Under the pieces are notes generated by a model. The model was given only the letters and a program-made list of their open reading frames with translations, was not told where the DNA came from and searched no databases. A stretch of DNA of 64,000 bases from Streptomyces syringium (GTDB lineage Bacteria; Actinomycetota; Actinomycetes; Streptomycetales; Streptomycetaceae), in contig NZ_JAGIOH010000001.1 of the NCBI RefSeq assembly GCF_017876625.1, positions 3,224,001 through 3,288,000 on the forward strand. Direction: 5' to 3'. Positions 51,606-60,124 of the stretch are shown here, one piece after another (within the stretch, counting starts at the first letter, position 1; every line of letters starts with the position of its first letter). The position numbers and the translations under genes were made by a program.

Positions 51606-54158
51606 TCAGCCGAGGCGGGTCAGCTTCGACCCGAACGACGGCTCCGCCAGGTCCTTCTTCAGCTTCACCGGCACCCGGACCTGACCCGGCCCGCTGCCCA
51701 CGGTCAGGAGTCCGACCTCGGTCCCGGCCTTCGCCGAGTGCGGGAGCTTACGGCCGGCGTCGTTGAGCGCGAGACTCACGGTGAGGCCGGACCAGCCGAC
51801 GGCCGTGACGTCCTTCGTCGCGACGACCGGCGTCGTGCCGCCGAGGCCGTCGTCCACCCGGCCGACGACGTCACCCTTCTTGACGACCTTGTGGTCCCTC
51901 AGCTCGCCCTGCGCCGCGATGAGCACCTTCTTGCTGACCGCGTTGACCGTGTCGATGATCGGGGCCTTGTGCTGTCCGAGCACCGCGGCGACGATGAGCT
52001 GCGTCGTCCCGCCGATCTCCTTCTGGCCGGCGAAGAGCAGGTTGCCGCCCGCCTTCGTGGTGCTGCCGGTCTTGATGCCGATCGCGCCGTCGAAGGGGAC
52101 GAGGGTGTTGTAGTTCCGGTGGGTCGTGCCGGAGGGGTCCTTCCACGACGGCAGCTTGGTGATCGCCACCAGGGCGGGGATCTCCATCGCCTTCTTGCCC
52201 AGCTTCACCTGGTCCTCGGCGGTGCTGACCGTGGTCTCCATGAGGCCACTCGCGTCGGTGTAGGTGGTGTTCTTCATCCCGAGGTCCTTGGCGGTCTCGT
52301 TCATCTTCTTGATGAACGCCTCCTCGGACTGGGAGTCCCAGCGGGCGAGCAGTCGCGCGATGTTGTTCGCCGACGGGATCATGACGGCGGACAGGGCGTC
52401 CCGCAGGGAGATCTTTTGACCGGGCTTCACGGTGTTCAGCACCGATTCGCCCTCCGACTCCTTGCCCGCGTCGGACACGGCCTTGGCGTCGATGTCGATC
52501 ATCGGGCCGTTCTCGCCCAGCTTCAGGGGGTGGTTCTTGAGCACCATGTACGCGGTCATGGTCTTGGCCACGCTGCCGATCGGCACGGGCTTCTGTTCGC
52601 CGAACGAACCCAACGTGCCGAGCCCCGACACCTCGACATGCCCCTGGCCCTCGGTGGGCCACGGCAGCGACGGCTTGGCGCCCTCGAAGGCGTAGCTCTT
52701 GCTCGCCGTCAGCTTCAGCGTCGGGTCCGGCAGCGGGCGGAACGCCTGCACGGCGCAGAAGATGATCAGCAGCAGCGCCACCAGCGGCGTCCAGATCTTC
52801 ACCCGGCGCACGGCGGTGCGGACGGGCGTCTCCGGCGGCGGCGGGGTGTTGGTCAGCTGTGCGAGCAGGTCGAGCGGCGCGGCCGGACCCGCCGGCTCCG
52901 CACCCGCGGCGGACTGCGGGGGCAGCGGCGTCTGCTTCGTGCGCTCGGCCTCCGCGGGCGCCTTCGGCACGCCGGTCGGCGGGGTGACGCTGACCGGTAT
53001 GGCGGGCTTCGCGGGGGCGGCGGGAGCGTCGGGGGCGTCGGACTTCAGCGGTACGAACTGGCTCGTGCGCTCCGAGTCCGAGTCCGCGGCGCCCTTGGGC
53101 CGCGCCTTGCCCGCGGCCGGGGCGCTGCCCGTGGCCGGGACGGCAGGGGCCTTGAGCAGGGCGGTCGGCTGGTCGCCCGACGTGGCGGCCTGCTTGCCGG
53201 ACGGCTTGTCGGCTGCCTTGTCGGCTTCGGCTTCATTGCCGGACGGCTTCTCGGCCGGGGCCTCGGCGGGCTTCGCGGTGCCGTTCTTCGGCTTCACGGT
53301 ACGGAAGACGGCCGTCGGCTGGTCGGCCGGCTTACCGGCCTCCGGGTCGGCTGCGCTGTCCGACGGCTTGTCGGACGACTTGTCCGCCGGCTTCTTGGCC
53401 GGGGCCTCGGCGGGCTTGGCCGTGCCGTTCTTCGGCTTCACCACGCCGAACGCGGCGGTCGGCCGGTCCACGGGCTTCCCGGCGGGAGCGTCTGCCGCCT
53501 TCGCCTCCTCGCCGGACTTCTCGGCGGCGGGCTCGGAAACCGGCTTGGCGGCGGGCTTGGCGGCGGGCTTGGCGGCGGAGGTCTCGGCAGGCTTGTCAGC
53601 AGGCTTCTCGTCGGAGCCGGCCGCGGGCTTGTCGGTGGACTTCCCGGACGTCGCGGACTCCCGGGGCTTTCCGGACTCGCCGCCATCGCTTCCGTCGGTG
53701 TCGTCGGCGCCTTCGGAGTCGTCGGCGTTCGCCACCCACGCGGCGACGGCGGCCTTCAGCCGGTCGTTGCCGGCGGCGGCCTCGGCGGGCTCCTTCACCT
53801 CGGGCTTCGCCTCGGACTTGTCCCCGGGCTCCGCCTCGGACTTCGCGTCGGACTCCACCTCGGAATCAGCCGAGGGCTTTGCAATCGCATTGACTACCCG
53901 GCCCTTAACCGGGGCCGCGCCGGAACCCGAAGCCGTTTCCGGCTTCGCAGTTGCCACCGGCTCGGAACCGGGCTCCGAGGACTGCGAGGACTTCGGGGCC
54001 TCCGAGGACTCCGAGGAAGGGTTCTTGACCGTCGCTTCTCGGAAAACTCCGAGCCGCGGGTCGCGTTCGCCGCCAGTCGTCTCCCCCGACGACTTCCGCT
54101 GCTCCGACTTGTCGGGGGACTCGCCCGCCACCGATGCCTCCTCGAATTCCCACGTCAT
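51606..54158 (-). CDS. D-alanyl-D-alanine carboxypeptidase with very long N-terminal extension
   Basis: This 850-residue DacA/PBP5-type serine carboxypeptidase trims wall pentapeptides. The first 450 residues are cytoplasmic low-complexity sequence (Lys, Pro, Ala, Ser, Glu) with a repeated module: PTAxFxxVKPKNGTAKPAEAPA occurs twice, and a shortened third copy (DQPTALLKAP) follows. One membrane helix (IWTPLVALLLIIFCAVQAF, about 452-470) leads to the enzyme. Catalytic residues are SVAK with Ser529, SANN with Ser596, and KTG with Lys696. The ATG at 54158 (MTWEFEEASV) gives a start I recognise in relatives. The role of the long tail is unknown; it may bind partners. Confidence 0.92.
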   Translation of the reverse strand: MTWEFEEASVAGESPDKSEQRKSSGETTGGERDPRLGVFREATVKNPSSESSEAPKSSQSSEPGSEPVATAKPETASGSGAAPVKGRVVNAIAKPSADSEVESDAKSEAEPGDKSEAKPEVKEPAEAAAGNDRLKAAVAAWVANADDSEGADDTDGSDGGESGKPRESATSGKSTDKPAAGSDEKPADKPAETSAAKPAAKPAAKPVSEPAAEKSGEEAKAADAPAGKPVDRPTAAFGVVKPKNGTAKPAEAPAKKPADKSSDKPSDSAADPEAGKPADQPTAVFRTVKPKNGTAKPAEAPAEKPSGNEAEADKAADKPSGKQAATSGDQPTALLKAPAVPATGSAPAAGKARPKGAADSDSERTSQFVPLKSDAPDAPAAPAKPAIPVSVTPPTGVPKAPAEAERTKQTPLPPQSAAGAEPAGPAAPLDLLAQLTNTPPPPETPVRTAVRRVKIWTPLVALLLIIFCAVQAFRPLPDPTLKLTASKSYAFEGAKPSLPWPTEGQGHVEVSGLGTLGSFGEQKPVPIGSVAKTMTAYMVLKNHPLKLGENGPMIDIDAKAVSDAGKESEGESVLNTVKPGQKISLRDALSAVMIPSANNIARLLARWDSQSEEAFIKKMNETAKDLGMKNTTYTDASGLMETTVSTAEDQVKLGKKAMEIPALVAITKLPSWKDPSGTTHRNYNTLVPFDGAIGIKTGSTTKAGGNLLFAGQKEIGGTTQLIVAAVLGQHKAPIIDTVNAVSKKVLIAAQGELRDHKVVKKGDVVGRVDDGLGGTTPVVATKDVTAVGWSGLTVSLALNDAGRKLPHSAKAGTEVGLLTVGSGPGQVRVPVKLKKDLAEPSFGSKLTRLG

Positions 54159-54384
54159 ACGCCGAGGCGGAGCACCCAGCACCCCGCTGCCCGAACTTTC
54201 CCAACGTCTACCAGTGTCCTGTGCCGCAGAAGCGCAACCGCACCGTCACAGGGCTTCGCCCGGCTTCATCCACGTGCTAGACGAGACGACATACCTACCG
54301 GTTCCCACCCGAAGCCACCACGCACTCTCGACAGACCAATGTGAGAGGGGTCACCCTGTCACTCATCCACGCGGGGAGGCATGG

Positions 54385-55173
54385 ATGGGCAGGAGCCGCA
54401 GAACAATTCCGGAGGAGCTTCTGCTGCTCGCCTTGGACCCGGCCACGGGAACCACGGCGCAGCCGCAGTCGCTCGACCTCGGCCTGGCCGGGGCACAGCT
54501 AGTGGAGCTGGCTCTGGCTGGACGGATAGCCCCAGACGGGGATCGTATCGCCGTGGTGATGCCACGGCCGACAGGAGATCCGACGTTGGACTCCGCACTG
54601 GAGCTGCTGCGCCGCCGCGGCAGCCCGGTCCGCGCCGTCCATTGGATCGGCGGGCCCCGGCTGGGGCTGCGCCAGACGTATCTCACACACCTGGAGCGGT
54701 GCGGCATGGTGCATGCCGTGGCGGGCCAGATGTGCGGGGTGCTGCCGACGACTCGCTACCAGGCGACGGACACGGCCATCAGCCGGGAGATCAGGACCCG
54801 GCTGGACAGCGCGATCCGCACCGGCGTGCCGCCGGACCCGCGGACCGCGGCGCTCGCCGCACTGGCCCACGCGGTCGGTCTGGGCAAGCATCTGTACCCG
54901 GGCAACGAGGGCCGCTCTTCACGCTCCCGGCTCCGGGATCTGATCAGGCACGACCCGATGGGCGGACTCGTCGCGCACGCCGTGATGGACGTGCAGAACG
55001 GGGTCGCCGCGCAGCCGCGTCGGGCACCGGCCACGGCGGGTGCGGGCGGCGGCCGGGCCGGCGGCGGTTCGGGGCGCAGGTCGACCTCCGGCCGGCCCTC
55101 GGTGGAGTCCGCCGGGGTTCCCGCGCAGCCCGCGCACCAGGAGGCCGTGATGGCCCGTGCGGGGGCCTCGTAG
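54385..55173 (+). CDS. GPP34 (GOLPH3/Vps74) family phosphoprotein
   Basis: This 262-residue helical protein of the bacterial GOLPH3-like family starts GRSRRTIPEELLLLALDPATG. It has ALDLGLAGAQLVELALAGRIAP-type segments (SLDLGLAGAQLVELALAGRIAPDGDRIAVVMP) and the later RTAALAALAHAVGLGKHLYP. The C-terminal 50 residues are Gly/Arg/Ala-rich and likely disordered. The ATG at 54385 follows GGGGAGG six bases upstream. In eukaryotes GOLPH3 binds PI4P; the bacterial function is unknown. It is divergent from the carboxypeptidase gene. Confidence 0.82.
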   Translation: MGRSRRTIPEELLLLALDPATGTTAQPQSLDLGLAGAQLVELALAGRIAPDGDRIAVVMPRPTGDPTLDSALELLRRRGSPVRAVHWIGGPRLGLRQTYLTHLERCGMVHAVAGQMCGVLPTTRYQATDTAISREIRTRLDSAIRTGVPPDPRTAALAALAHAVGLGKHLYPGNEGRSSRSRLRDLIRHDPMGGLVAHAVMDVQNGVAAQPRRAPATAGAGGGRAGGGSGRRSTSGRPSVESAGVPAQPAHQEAVMARAGAS

Positions 55174-55555
55174 ACGGCTCTGCCGTCGGCGTTCGCCCGC
55201 TCGTACGACCAGCATCGACCTTGAGCACATCAGTCCCATGGATCAACCGCAGTACCGCTCGCTACACCCTCCGCTCCACCGACCGCACCGCAGTCCCCAT
55301 GACCCGGTTCGGGAGCCGCAGCAGCACGCGGGGTGGTGGGCCGGCCCGTCCCGGACGGCGGCTCGGTCCACCACCCCGCGTGCGCGTGCGCGCTTCGCGC
55401 CTCGCGCGTGGCCGGTCGTCCCGCCGCGGGTGACCCCGGGTGCGATCGTCCCTCGCCGGCGGCCGGGCGCCGGTCACCGCAAGCGGACTCTGTGTCGGCA
55501 TTTTCCAGCGCCGCCCCGGCCAGTGGTGGCAGGCTGCGGATCAGGAGACAGCAGC

Positions 55556-56437
55556 ATGACGGAGCCGGAGGTGCGCCCCGTGGCGTCCAGTGTCAATCCC
55601 ACCGTAAGACGGCGCCGCTTGGGGCAGGAGCTGCGCAAGCTACGCGAACTCAAGGGCATGACCGCCGAGGAGGTGGCCGAGCGGCTACTGGTCTCGCAGT
55701 CGAAGATCAGTCGGCTGGAGAACGGCCGCCGCAGCATCAGCCAGCGCGATGTCCGCGATCTGTGCGGGGTGTACGGCGTCGAGGACCACCGCATCGTCGA
55801 TTCGCTGATGCAGATGGCCAAGGAGTCGCGCCAGCAGGGCTGGTGGCACGCCTTCGGCGACATCCCGTACAGCGTGTACATCGGTCTGGAGACCGATGCC
55901 TCCTCGCTGCGCGTGTACGAGGCGTCCCTCGTGCCCGGCCTGCGCCAGACGCCGAACTACGCGAGCGCGGTGACCGAGGGTTCCTGGCCGGAGGCCACGG
56001 CGGCGGACGTCGAGCGGCGGGTGCAGGTGCGCATGCGCCGGCAGGAGCGCATCACCGATCCGGACAACCCGCTGCGGCTGTGGGCGGTCATCGACGAGTC
56101 GGCGCTGCGCCGGATCGTCGGCAATCGCGCGATCATGCGCGAACAGATGGAGCACCTGGTGGAGTTCAGCCTCCAGCCGCACATCACCGTGCAGGTGCTG
56201 CCCTACGACGTGGGCGCGCATCCGGGGATGTACGGGAAGTTCTCGATCCTCGAGTTCCACGATCCGCAGGACGCCAGCACGGTCTACCTGGAGGGCATCA
56301 CCAGCGATCTCTATCTGGAGAAGCCGAACGACGTGCAGACGTACAGCGTGATGTACGAGCATTTGCGGATGCAGGCTCTCAACGCGGAGCACTCACGGCA
56401 GTTCATGAGCCAGGTGGCCGAGGAGTGGGGCAGCTGA
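55556..56437 (+). CDS. XRE regulator with DUF5753 (WhiJ-like)
   Basis: This 293-residue protein has an N-terminal HTH_31/XRE domain (RRRRLGQELRKLRELKGMTAEEVAERLLVSQSKISRLENGRRSISQRDV, about 18-66). A DUF5753 domain follows, with EASLVPGLRQTPNYASAV, IDESALRRIVGNRAIMREQMEHLVE and ITVQVLPYDVGAHPGMYGKFSILEF. Such genes are usually paired with a small DUF397 protein, here 270 bp downstream. WhiJ-type pairs affect development and antibiotic production. The start at 55556 follows GGAG with good spacing. Confidence 0.93.
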   Translation: MTEPEVRPVASSVNPTVRRRRLGQELRKLRELKGMTAEEVAERLLVSQSKISRLENGRRSISQRDVRDLCGVYGVEDHRIVDSLMQMAKESRQQGWWHAFGDIPYSVYIGLETDASSLRVYEASLVPGLRQTPNYASAVTEGSWPEATAADVERRVQVRMRRQERITDPDNPLRLWAVIDESALRRIVGNRAIMREQMEHLVEFSLQPHITVQVLPYDVGAHPGMYGKFSILEFHDPQDASTVYLEGITSDLYLEKPNDVQTYSVMYEHLRMQALNAEHSRQFMSQVAEEWGS

Positions 56438-56706
56438 CCCGCACGCTGAACGGGGTGGGGGCGGTGAGGGCCTGAGGGGCCCTGAGGCGGCACAGCGGTG
56501 GCACGTTGGCGGCCCGGCCGCGGCCCGGTGGCGTGAAAGTGGCGCACCGTACACCCGAGTCCCCTGTCTGGGAAGAGGCGTCTGGAATATGCCATCCGGT
56601 CGAGTGAACAGGCCATTCATCAGGTGATGTTGGCGCGTAACGTCGAGATCGCTTCGGGAAACCGGCGTTGAACCGACAGGCAGCATTCACAGGCATCGGA
56701 GTAATC

Positions 56707-56910
56707 ATGGCTATTCACCAGGGAAAGACCACGTGGCGGAAGTCCTCCCACTCGCTCGCCAACGGCGACTGCGTGGAGGTCGCCTCCCCTCTGCCGCAGG
56801 CCATCGCGGTCCGTGACTCCAAGGACCCGCAGGGCCCCACCCTCACCTTCACCCCCCACGCCTGGTCCTCGTTCGTGACGACCGTCAACGACGGCTCGTA
56901 CGACCTCTGA
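56707..56910 (+). CDS. DUF397 family small protein
   Basis: This 67-residue protein has the DUF397 signature: [53 protein letters not shown]. It is the usual partner of the upstream XRE-DUF5753 regulator, thought to act as an antagonist or co-factor of WhiJ-like proteins. The ATG at 56707 has GGAG nine bases before it. The 270-bp gap suggests a separate promoter. Confidence 0.93.
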   Translation: MAIHQGKTTWRKSSHSLANGDCVEVASPLPQAIAVRDSKDPQGPTLTFTPHAWSSFVTTVNDGSYDL

Positions 56911-57057
56911 CCCCGGCGTTCTGATCCGGCTCTGATTGACAGTCCCTACGCAGTTCCGCGCACAGCCCTCTCGTCTGAAAGCCGTCGTGGCCGAGGGGGC
57001 TTGCCGTCGCCCCCCGCAGGCACCGTGCGGGCGGCTTCCGTGCCTCAACGGTCGTCG

Positions 57058-57900
57058 TCAGCGCAGTTCGTCCACGTAGCGATCGGTGCCGGGGACGGTC
57101 GGGATGAAGGGGGCGGCGAGTTCGACCCGGCCGAGGCCGGTGCGTTCGACGTCCGCCCCGCTCCCGGCGAAGTGTTCCTCCCAGCAAACGCGTGGGTCCC
57201 GCTCGAGGAACCACAGCAGGGTCAGCCGGGTGTCGACCCCCTCGACCTGCGGCACATAGCTCATGCGGTCACCGGGCAGCGGTGTCGGCCGGAAGACGGT
57301 GACCATCGCGGCCGGAGATCCGGCGAGGTGCTCCGGGAGCCGCTCGGCGGTCAGCCACCGCAGCAGCTCTTCCCGCTCGCGCGGCCCGTTCGCGTCGATG
57401 ACCTCCAGGACCAGACCCGCGTAGGGGTGGTCGAGCGCGTGGAAGTCCCGCGGCCCCTCGGTGCCTTCCCGGTAGACCGTCGCCTCGTGGTCCTGGAAGG
57501 CCGTGAAGACATGGCTGCGGGCCTGGTGGATGCGGCCGTCGCGATTCAGCCGCTTGTTGATGCCGACGGTCCACCGCATGTGCTCGTCGTAGCGCCCCTC
57601 GGTGATCCAGTAGACCGACAGATAGCAGCCGGTGGTGACCGGCCGGGCGACGGCGGACTCCGCCGGATGGCGCAGCTCCCGCAGCTCCCGGGTGGCCACC
57701 CAGCGCCGGCCGGCGTAGATCCACGGCATGGCCATGGCGCCGGCGATGAAGTGATCGTCCTCGTACCAGCGGTTGTACGCGCGCTCCTGCCCCGGGTCCG
57801 GCTCGACCAGGGTGATCAGGGCGTGCCCGGGGCGCACCCCATAGGGCCCGACGGAGGCCAGCTCGCCGTAGACCCGGACGCGGGTGTCGTCAGTCGTCAT
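57058..57900 (-). CDS. Hypothetical protein, possibly dimeric alpha/beta barrel
   Basis: This 280-residue soluble protein has two parallel segments: the first has LITLVEPDPGQERAYNRWYEDDHFIAGAMAMPWIYAGRRW and the second LTLLWFLERDPRVCWEEHFAG. The pattern YNRWYEDDH resembles EthD- or ABM-like dimeric barrel proteins that act on hydrophobic substrates. ATG 57900 is divergent from the SDR gene with 142 bp and an excellent palindrome between. It could be co-regulated with the SDR in a small catabolic or modification step. The enzyme activity is unknown. Confidence 0.7.
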   Translation of the reverse strand: MTTDDTRVRVYGELASVGPYGVRPGHALITLVEPDPGQERAYNRWYEDDHFIAGAMAMPWIYAGRRWVATRELRELRHPAESAVARPVTTGCYLSVYWITEGRYDEHMRWTVGINKRLNRDGRIHQARSHVFTAFQDHEATVYREGTEGPRDFHALDHPYAGLVLEVIDANGPREREELLRWLTAERLPEHLAGSPAAMVTVFRPTPLPGDRMSYVPQVEGVDTRLTLLWFLERDPRVCWEEHFAGSGADVERTGLGRVELAAPFIPTVPGTDRYVDELR

Positions 57901-57998
57901 GACCCACAGATCTAGCTGACGCAGCATCAAATGTGGAGGCCCAGGGGAGCGGAGCGAGGTATGGCGCCAGCGCCGCGGGCGGACCTACCCTGGACCTC

Positions 57999-58017
57999 AA
58001 CTGACGTCCCGTCAGTT
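57999..58017. promoter_or_regulatory. Perfect palindromic operator
   Basis: AACTGACG (57999-58006), TCC, CGTCAGTT (58010-58017) is an exact inverted repeat with 8-base arms and a 3-base centre, in the divergent gap between the hypothetical gene and the SDR gene. TGACG-N3-CGTCA resembles TetR/FadR-type sites. No regulator gene lies beside it. Confidence 0.7.
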
Positions 58018-58042
58018 CCGCTGTCACGGGAGGTGCCGTCCC

Positions 58043-58825
58043 ATGCTGCTGCGCGGCAAGACCGTACTCGTGTCCGGCGTCGGCCCCGGTCTCGGCGGGC
58101 GGGTGGCGGCGGCGTGCGTCCGCGACGGGGCCCGGGTCGTCCTCGGTGCCCGGACCGGCGCGAACCTCGCCCGGACCGCCGCGGCCATCGACCCGTCGGG
58201 CGAACGCACCGCCCATCTCGCCACGGACATCACCGACCAGGCGCAGTGCGACGCCCTCGCCACGGCCGCCACCGACCGCTTCGGGCGCCTCGACGCGGTC
58301 GTCCACGTCGCGGCCCTGGACCGGCACTTCGGCGGCCTGGAGGACGCGGACTTCGAGGCGTGGCGGGAGGTGCTCGACGTCAATCTCCTCGGCGCGCTGC
58401 GGCTGACCCGCGCCTGTCTGCCGGCGCTCGGCAAGCGCGGCGGCTCGGTCGTCCTCATCGGCACCCAGTCCTCGGTGGCCGCGCCCACCCAGGTCCGCCA
58501 GACCGCGTACGCCGCGTCCAAGGGTGCCCTGGTCTCGGCGATGTACTCGCTGGCGCGCGAGCTGGGCCCGCACCGCATCCGGGTCAACACCGTGCAGCCC
58601 GGTTGGATGTGGGGGCCGCCGGTGCGCGAGCACGTCCGGCGCACCGCCCTGAGCGAGGGAGTGCCCGAGGAGGTCGTCCGGGCCCGGCTCACCGACCGGG
58701 TGGCACTGCCGGACCTCGCGACGGACGGCGACGTGGCGGAGGCCGTCGTCTTCCTGGCCTCCGACCGCGCGCGGGCGATCACCGGTCAGTCGCTGCTGGT
58801 GAACGCCGGGGAAGTGATGCGCTGA
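58043..58825 (+). CDS. SDR family oxidoreductase
   Basis: This 260-residue Rossmann-fold oxidoreductase of the classical short-chain dehydrogenase group shows the nucleotide motif TVLVSGVGPGLGGRVA (GxxxGxG region) at about 7-22. The Ser/Tyr/Lys active site is in GTQSSVAA and YAASK, and the C-terminal end is GQSLLVNAGEVMR. The acidic/Arg pattern after strand 2 is GARTG, which would suit NADP. It probably reduces a keto group or oxidises an alcohol, of unknown substrate. It is followed by a two-way terminator. Confidence 0.9.
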   Translation: MLLRGKTVLVSGVGPGLGGRVAAACVRDGARVVLGARTGANLARTAAAIDPSGERTAHLATDITDQAQCDALATAATDRFGRLDAVVHVAALDRHFGGLEDADFEAWREVLDVNLLGALRLTRACLPALGKRGGSVVLIGTQSSVAAPTQVRQTAYAASKGALVSAMYSLARELGPHRIRVNTVQPGWMWGPPVREHVRRTALSEGVPEEVVRARLTDRVALPDLATDGDVAEAVVFLASDRARAITGQSLLVNAGEVMR

Positions 58826-58858
58826 CCCGCGCGGCGGGCCGGATCACACCGGGAGGTT

Positions 58859-58884
58859 CGCGCTCGGCCCCCGCGCCGAGCGCG
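58859..58884. terminator. Two-way terminator after the SDR gene
   Basis: CGCGCTCGGC (58859-58868) pairs perfectly with GCCGAGCGCG (58875-58884) across a 6-base loop, between the convergent SDR gene and the Pro/Gln-rich protein gene. Confidence 0.8.
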
Positions 58885-58898
58885 TTCCGCTCACGCCG

Positions 58899-60041
58899 TC
58901 AGTCCTTCGCGGGCCGGACCGTGCTCATGATCTTGTCGATCTGGGCCTCGGTCAGCGCGTCGGGGACGCCCTGGTCGGCGTAGATCACCCAGCCGTGGAA
59001 GGTGCCGTCCGGCAGCTTCTGGGCGATGCTCTTCACGATCGCGGTGGGCGGGACGCAGTCGCTCGGGCGGTTCTTGACGGTCACCTTGGCGGTGGCGGTC
59101 CAGCCCTCGATGCCGTTGGCCTTCCAGGCCTTCTCGTCCTTGATCTCGATCTTGGGCTTGTTGCTCAGGCCGCCGTAGGCCATGGTGCCCCAGTTGCCCG
59201 CCCAGTTCCGGGCGTTCTCCTTGAGGTCCAGGTCCTTGCCGCCGCCCGTGGTGCCGATGGAGGCGAGCTGGCCCTTGCCCGCCTCACCGATGGTGTCGGG
59301 GTTGGCGTTGGAGGAGCAGCCGCCCTCGCGGTAGCTCGCGATCTCCCGCATCACGACGACGGGCTTGCCGTTGTCGGTGTAGGAAATGGCGGTGCCCTGC
59401 GGGGCGACGTTCCACTTGTCGGCCTTGGCGGGCACGTCGTAGCGGTAGTTGTGCTCGTCGCTGGTCTGCGTCTGCCAGCCGGCGACCTTCGGCGGCGGGC
59501 CGGACGGGCTCGCCGAGCCATTGCCCGGGGTGGGCTCCTGGGTCGGCTGCGCCGGGGCGCCGGACGCCTGCGGGCCGCCCTTGCCCGCCTCGGGCTTCTC
59601 CTCGTCGCCGCCCCGGAGCAGGAAGAACGCACCGCCGCCGATGACGGCGAGCGCCACGACGCCGCCGATGACGGCGAGCATCGTCTTGTTGCGGCCGCCA
59701 CCACGCGGCGGCTCGGGCTGCGGGGGTGCCTGCTGGTACTGCGGGGGCATCTGCTGGTGCTGGGGCGGCTGCGCACCGTACGGCTGCGGGGGCTGCGGCG
59801 GCATTCCCTGCTGCTGGGGCGGCTGAGGCGGCATCCCCTGCTGCTGCGGCTGCTGGGGCATCCCCTGCGGCGGCTGCGGAGGTGCCTGCTGGTGCTGGGG
59901 CGGCTGCGGGGGCAGTGACACGGCCGGCTGCTGAGCGGTCGGCGTCCACGCGGGCGGCGGACCGAAGCCCTGCTGCGGGGGCTGAGGGGGCTGCCCACCC
60001 TGGGGCTGCTGGGGATCCTGCGGGTTCTGTGGCCAAGACAT
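58899..60041 (-). CDS. Pro/Gln-rich N-terminus, single-helix anchored protein
   Basis: This 380-residue protein starts with about 115 residues of Pro/Gln repeats (units such as GMPPQPPQQQ, HQQAPPQP). Arg/Gly-rich RGGGRNKT and a membrane helix (MLAVIGGVVALAVIGGGAFFLL, about 121-142) follow, then a Gly/Pro/Ser linker. The soluble C-terminal domain of about 200 residues (VAGWQTQTSDEHNYRYDVPAKADKW...) has one cysteine near 248 and one near 340. The domain looks extracytoplasmic. The layout is common in streptomycetes, but I know no function. Confidence 0.7.
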   Translation of the reverse strand: MSWPQNPQDPQQPQGGQPPQPPQQGFGPPPAWTPTAQQPAVSLPPQPPQHQQAPPQPPQGMPQQPQQQGMPPQPPQQQGMPPQPPQPYGAQPPQHQQMPPQYQQAPPQPEPPRGGGRNKTMLAVIGGVVALAVIGGGAFFLLRGGDEEKPEAGKGGPQASGAPAQPTQEPTPGNGSASPSGPPPKVAGWQTQTSDEHNYRYDVPAKADKWNVAPQGTAISYTDNGKPVVVMREIASYREGGCSSNANPDTIGEAGKGQLASIGTTGGGKDLDLKENARNWAGNWGTMAYGGLSNKPKIEIKDEKAWKANGIEGWTATAKVTVKNRPSDCVPPTAIVKSIAQKLPDGTFHGWVIYADQGVPDALTEAQIDKIMSTVRPAKD

Positions 60042-60124
60042 GGCCGACACCCTATGCATGAACCGTCGCCGCCCGGCCAGCGAGCGGCGACAAATCGGCA
60101 ACAAGCAGGCGCCGGGCCCCTGCC

